Assembly: GCA_014607495.2 (NCBI GenBank)
Contig: CP053161.1
Location: 310,001 to 374,000 of the forward strand
Source: Carposina sasakii
Taxonomy: Eukaryota > Arthropoda > Insecta > Lepidoptera > Carposinidae
DNA: 64,000 nt
Direction: 5' to 3'
How positions within the stretch are numbered: the stretch's first letter is position 1; each line of letters begins with the position of its first letter. Both the position numbers and the translations under genes were made by a program. This document shows, one piece after another, positions 59,756-64,000 of this stretch. The notes under the pieces were generated by a model, which searched no databases, was not told where the DNA came from, and was given only the letters and a program-made list of their open reading frames with translations.

Positions 59756-61643
59756 CTTCTTTTCTGTGCCAACATTAAACCAATGTTAATTTTAAATAGG
59801 TATAGTACACTGAAATAAATTTAAAAAACGTTCCCATCAAACGAAATAAAATGAATATATTTATTTCACAAAATATAAAATAATATTGTTATTCCACGTG
59901 CTTAACTATACGGTTAATATTATTTATGATATTTGTCATAACTCGATTGCGTCAAGTTATGTTTTCATAGCTTGCATACTTAACAACTTCATTAGTGGAG
60001 ACACTTTAAAGAAATAATAAAATAATTCTGAACATCATTATCATATTTATTCAACTTTTATTTGGAAATATAACGGCTCCAAGTGTGACCTGTAGTGATA
60101 ATGACTGTATAAAATACAAGAGAGAATTTAATAATAAATGATACCTATAAGACACCGGAGTATTCTACATAGTAATAACATTATGTATATCGCAAGTCAA
60201 CTTAAAAGTTCAAAATAATTTATATGAGAATAATCACACAATTTCAATTACAAAATTAAACGTATATGAATATAGTTAGTCAGCTTAATTTTAATCAGAT
60301 TTGCTATAACAGTTAAAAAGTAAAGTCCCGGTATTGTTTACAAAAAGACTCAGTGAAACGTAATCTGGCTGAATAGTAACCGCGACGCGGTAGCCTATGC
60401 TTTCCCACCTGAACATGACACCGCCTATACAGCTCGCAAAGGTCCTAAAACATACAAACACACAGCACCAAAACTAACTTTTAATATTAACGTTATAGAA
60501 CATAAAATTGCTAAACATAATACACCCAACCCTCAGACTGACGGATTAGCAGAGCACGGCTGACCCATTAAAACGATCGATTGTTTCCTTATTGTGCTGC
60601 TCGAAGCTGGTTCTAGTAATAATTACAAAATCCAATATGATTGTTGCACTCTCTTCAGGCCAGTGAAAGGACCGAGATATATTATTCGCGGACAGATACG
60701 AAATAATTCGTGTCAATTGATATCTTATCGCGTTTACAGTTCAATACGTACAGACGTTAATCAGCCATCAGGAGAATTTGAATCGGATTTTGGTGTTAAT
60801 TAGTCAATATGGATTACATTCGTGAAGTTCAGAAGGTTACAGGACAGGGTGCTGATCGATATCAGCGTAATGAGGTATCTCGAGTAGGCGCCATTAAACC
60901 TGGTGAAAGCACAGTTCGGAATAAGGAAACTAATTTAAACGATTCAACACATAGCTGTGATAGAGTCATACTGATACAGACCACACACAGTTGAAGTGTC
61001 AAGATTTCTCTTTTCATTAGTGTCCGCAAAAACGAGCTTATCTCACGTTTCATCTTTAAGAAATGCGTATTATCGAGCAACTTATACAATGTGAGTTTAA
61101 TGACGTTAAACAAGACTTATCATCTAAATGTGTTTTTGATTTTATCAAGATTCGATCATGTTTCGATAATGTATTGCAAATTACGTAATGGTGTGAAAGA
61201 TTTCTATTACGAACATTTTATAACGATGATAAATTGTCATGCCGAGGTACTAAGTATATTAAATTGAAAGGTGTCGAAGATGGTATTTGATGAAATTTTT
61301 AGCTTAACATTGCCCTTGAGAAATTGTTCAGTCATCGATGGCCTAACGTCATAAAATGATCACAAAAGAGTTTTATAGTAACCATATTAACCGTGTTATG
61401 TCATTTCCATGACGGAGTCGAAGGTTCTAAAATGAGCCATGAAAATCTTGTGACTAACTCCAACGTAAATCAGTGTTTTATGGCAGACCTGGTTATCAAA
61501 TGAATGATTTAGCGTGACTATGTGGTGGCCTTTGGTGCATAGTAGTACTGTTAGTACCTTCAGATTATTATTTTTTGTTCATGTATAGGTAGTATGTTGT
61601 AATATCTAGTTATTACAGTGATTATCATTAATCACACCGGTTA

Positions 61644-61808
61644 CGCCTCGAGCACACCGGATGCGTATGCGTACACGTAAGCGTAGACGTACACATACAC
61701 TGTATAGGCACGGGCAGACCGGAATGCGTAGACGTAAGCATAGACGTCGGTGACAGTTCCATACATTAAACTTAGAGGAACGCATACGCATCCGGTGTGT
61801 TCGAGGCT
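61644..61808. mobile_element. TTA-flanked MITE next to the FGF-domain exon
   Basis: The left end GCCTCGAGCACACCGGATGC matches the complement of the right end GCATCCGGTGTGTTCGAGGC; the match continues into GTATGCG on both sides. TTA lies at 61,641-61,643 and 61,809-61,811. The interior is GC-richer and repeats GCGTAGACGTA-like words. It ends 156 bp before the FGF exon at 61,965. Confidence 0.7.
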
Positions 61809-61964
61809 TTAAGGTTCTTCTTCAGATACAAAATAAAATATGGAATTTATTTTCTGCTCGAACTCAAATCTATGTCAGGTTTCAGAGATTTCCTGATGCT
61901 GTTTATGTGACAACATATTTTATTATAGAAATTAATAGCTAACAAAGTTTTCTCCGACTTCCAG

Positions 61965-62091
61965 GTGTTGATTTGCGGTACGTTGCCGTCGATGGTTCGC
62001 TCGGTGCGCCTGTACAGCCAGTGCTCCCACCTCTACGTCAACGTCTACCCCAACGGCACCGTCATGGCTCGATCAGACGAACACGATCAAC
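61965..62091 (+). CDS. FGF family ligand, exon with end of signal peptide and start of FGF core domain
   Basis: The exon is bounded by a CTTCCAG acceptor and a GTAAGT donor, starts in phase 0 and ends in phase 1 after 42 codons. Numbered from the split ATG it covers residues 17-58. Residues 17-29 (VLICGTLPSMVRS) finish the signal peptide, with probable cleavage near residues 26-30. Residues 30-58 match the first strands of the FGF beta-trefoil: VRLYSQC, then HLYVNVYPNGTVMA, then an acidic ARSDEHDQ turn, following the family pattern L-Y/C, H-L-x-V/I, P-x-G-x-V and ending in D-Q as in FGF1-type ligands. From memory, vertebrate FGF genes carry an intron at an equivalent point. FGFs are secreted and signal through tyrosine-kinase receptors; insect members guide tracheal and mesodermal cell migration. 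The ortholog is not assignable because the rest of the domain lies beyond the window. Codons are GC-rich at third positions, unlike the surroundings. Confidence 0.85.
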
Positions 62092-63205
62092 GTAAGTTCT
62101 CCTTCTTCTTCTATCTTTCGAGTTATTTCTGTTGCATTCATTTTTCATACAAATGCAGCTTATATTATATTAGAAATAGGTTTTTTTTATGAAAACGAAA
62201 AAAACCGTGACGCATAACTTTTGACTAACTATATTACTCTCGATTGGCCTCACTTCTAGTGTTATCGTTATAATTGAGTTTTTCAATAAGATTGTGCTGA
62301 GTACTTTTATTTTTATCATCACTAAATTCAACCCGAATGTTTTTCTTAGGTTTCTTTTAATCGTCTTCGAAGTCAAAACACCTTTTACATTATTAGTTAT
62401 GCAATATCCAATTAAGTCGAGTCGGCGAAATTCAATGCGTGGTACAGATAAATTTGGGTGGCATTTGATTCGTAATGTATAAACAAATAAATTGTCATAA
62501 CGACAATGTTAGAAAGTTTATCAGTATCGACCTACATATATAACTATGCTTCATATACACCTACATCACTTACTCTTCGAAAGGCTACTGCAAACTTTTA
62601 TCGGCCTATAGTACGTTTGACCCTTTAATCTTTATAAAATAGTAAGCAACATATAACATTTTTATCAGCTAGCTATTTTCATATTGTAACGGTCAATTGA
62701 ATTACATTAATTTTTACATATTTTTAATCTTGCATTTATATTGACTTCATCCAAATTAAAATATATACCTAATTCTGTTAGAATTAATAAAGCATAAGCA
62801 TATTTATGATATTACGTATTTTAAGACTTTTTAATGAATATAATATGATCTGTCACTTTCCATCGTAATGGCATCTTATCTGTGTATCAAGTTCTTGATT
62901 ATTATTCATCTGTTAAATATCCTATTATCATACATTTACGTAACTTTTCCCTAGACAGTCATATAAAACATATCAAAACGTTATCACAAAAGGCAGAAAG
63001 CGTTAAATGGAATTCAATTCAATTACAGTTATTTATTACCAATATAATTTTATTTCATAGCCTCAAACTGAATATAATAGATTAAGAGAACATATTGATT
63101 CTCATTTAATTACAGGTCAGCGGACTATAAAATTATGTTCATTAATCAATTTGCCATTTCTGTGTCTAATGATATTAGTGAACGGACGGTGTATACTACA
63201 ATATA

Positions 63206-63670
63206 CAGGGTGTAAAAAAAGGGTATGTTAAGCGAAAAGCTATGATTATAGCCCATTATAAACATTATACATACATACATATAATCACGCCTTTAGCCCT
63301 TACGGGGTAGGCAGAGCTCCAAGGGCCGATAAAACCACATGGTGCCACTTCTGACCAATTTTGAGGGTATAATTGAGATGTACAAGTTCCGTTAGTAGTG
63401 ACAGGTTGTCAGCCCTTCACCTACAAAACACCAAGACCCTCTTTTCCCTCTACTGAAAACATTCTAAACATTCTAATGCCAAAATTTAAGACTTTAAATC
63501 ACATGTTTATTTTTCAAGATTGTATGAACATTCCTGAGTTGTTGAGGAATTCTCTATACTAATTGGAAAAATAAACACTTGATTTCCAGTCTCAAATTTG
63601 GGGAATAGGTTCTCTACAGTGAGCTATTTTTATAGCTTTTCACTCAACATACCTCTTTTCTTACATCCTG
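63206..63670. mobile_element. MITE with 60-bp terminal inverted repeats and TATA flanks, split by a SINE
   Basis: The left end is CAGGGTGTAAAAAAAGGGTA then TGTTAAGCGAAAAGCTATG. The right end, read in reverse, is CAGGATGTAAGAAAAGAGGT then ATGTTGAGTGAAAAGCTAT. The two arms match over about 60 bp, and TATA lies outside both. A SINE-like copy occupies 63,264-63,456. A lone left half lies at 17,719. Confidence 0.75.
63264..63456 (-). mobile_element. SINE-like element (same family) nested in a TATA-flanked MITE
   Basis: It has the TACATACATA tail, AATCACGCCTTTAGCCCTTA and matches to CTCTTTTCCCTCTACTG of the family. The direct repeat AAACATT borders both ends (about 63,257-63,263 and 63,458-63,464), showing insertion into the element at 63,206-63,670. 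Confidence 0.7.
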
Positions 63671-64000
63671 TATAAGGCTAGTTCTACACTATTGCACGTT
63701 ACCATAATCAATACATAAAATACTAAAGCTATGTAGAATCTCTTGAAAATTCGAGTAGTGTGCGGGAGTGCGGAGAAAGCACAGCACCTGATTAACTGTA
63801 TCGCAGTTGAAATTCAAACATTGTTGGCTTACACGCAGTAATCGTGCAGGTAGTAGCTCGACGTGAGAACTTATAGGAATATGTCAATACTTGAAGGGTC
63901 AACGTCCAGCCGCAACAGGTACCGTGCGATATAGTCTCAGGGTATACGCTTGCTGTAGGGAGAAAGAGTGAAAACAACGGAAATAACAATAATATTGCAG

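Larger units (their letters stand above)
52982..61964 (+). other. Intron 2 of the FGF gene, rich in mobile elements
   Basis: This intron of about 9 kb has a GTGAGT donor and an acceptor reading CTCCGACTTCCAG. It separates the two halves of the signal-peptide code. It contains at least eight mobile-element copies listed separately (53,172; 53,931; 54,307; 56,188; 56,791; 58,304; 58,943 with a nested insertion at 59,104; 61,644). The rest is AT-rich sequence without recognisable coding content, apart from an unexplained GC-richer patch at 57,751-57,960. Confidence 0.6.
62092..64000 (+). other. Start of intron 3 of the FGF gene (continues past the window)
   Basis: It begins with a GTAAGT donor. 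No exon encoding the next FGF strands could be recognised before the window ends. The only structured content is the TATA-flanked element with its nested SINE-like copy at 63,206-63,670. The remainder is AT-rich sequence. Confidence 0.5.

Noticed and set aside
60594..60994. Two adjacent + strand open frames in FGF intron 2, with an acceptor-like TCTCTTCAG
   Set aside because: No homology was recognised, no good donor follows, and neither fits between the two FGF exons in phase.
63792..64000. Possible next FGF exon after an acceptor-like TTGCAG or CGCAG
   Set aside because: Translations in the required phase do not resemble the FGF strands that should follow, and there is no good pyrimidine tract.
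1..64000. tRNA, rRNA or endogenous viral genes
   Set aside because: No cloverleaf with matching arms, no rRNA core motif and no viral polymerase or capsid motif was seen on reading both strands; a covariance-model search would be decisive.

Overview
The window looks like nuclear DNA from a moth or butterfly. It is AT-rich, almost devoid of long open frames, and full of repeats of lepidopteran type: RTE-like LINE ends, SINEs whose 3' end carries a TATG-type simple tail, several MITE families and a repeat headed by GACGCCCGCGACTCCGTCC. The organism call is inference from the repeat content and general composition; no species can be named.

Only one protein-coding gene can be supported. It lies on the + strand in the last 14 kb and encodes a secreted fibroblast growth factor (FGF) family ligand. 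A GC-richer promoter area (about 50,380-50,760) leads into a 5' exon ending at 50,885. A 46-nt exon (52,936-52,981) and a 127-nt exon (61,965-62,091) then encode a signal peptide followed by the first strands of the FGF beta-trefoil. The remaining FGF exons must lie beyond position 64,000. In the best model the initiator codon is itself split by intron 1 (AT at 50,884-50,885, G at 52,936). Three upstream ATGs precede it. One of them has a strong start context and opens a second frame through the same small exon.

Positions 1-50,380 contain no gene I can recognise. They hold a patchwork of mobile-element remnants: C-terminal ends of LINE open frames (4,615, 13,085, 27,450, 33,048, 42,012, 44,378 and 49,265), SINE copies with clear target-site duplications, TTA-flanked and TATA-flanked MITEs, and several large foldback elements (21,744, 48,616 and 56,188). 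A possible promoter with a consensus splice donor lies near 2,940-3,069.

Intron 2 of the FGF gene (about 9 kb) is the most element-dense part of the gene. It contains two copies of the TATA-flanked MITE, one of them nested in an older repeat, plus a SINE, a foldback, a LINE end with a 21-bp target-site duplication, and a TTA-flanked MITE about 150 bp upstream of the FGF-domain exon. I found no CRISPR array, rRNA or tRNA gene, and no convincing new molecular system. The most interesting points are the split start codon with its competing upstream frame, the shared 3' tail of SINE and LINE copies, and the nested and foldback elements.
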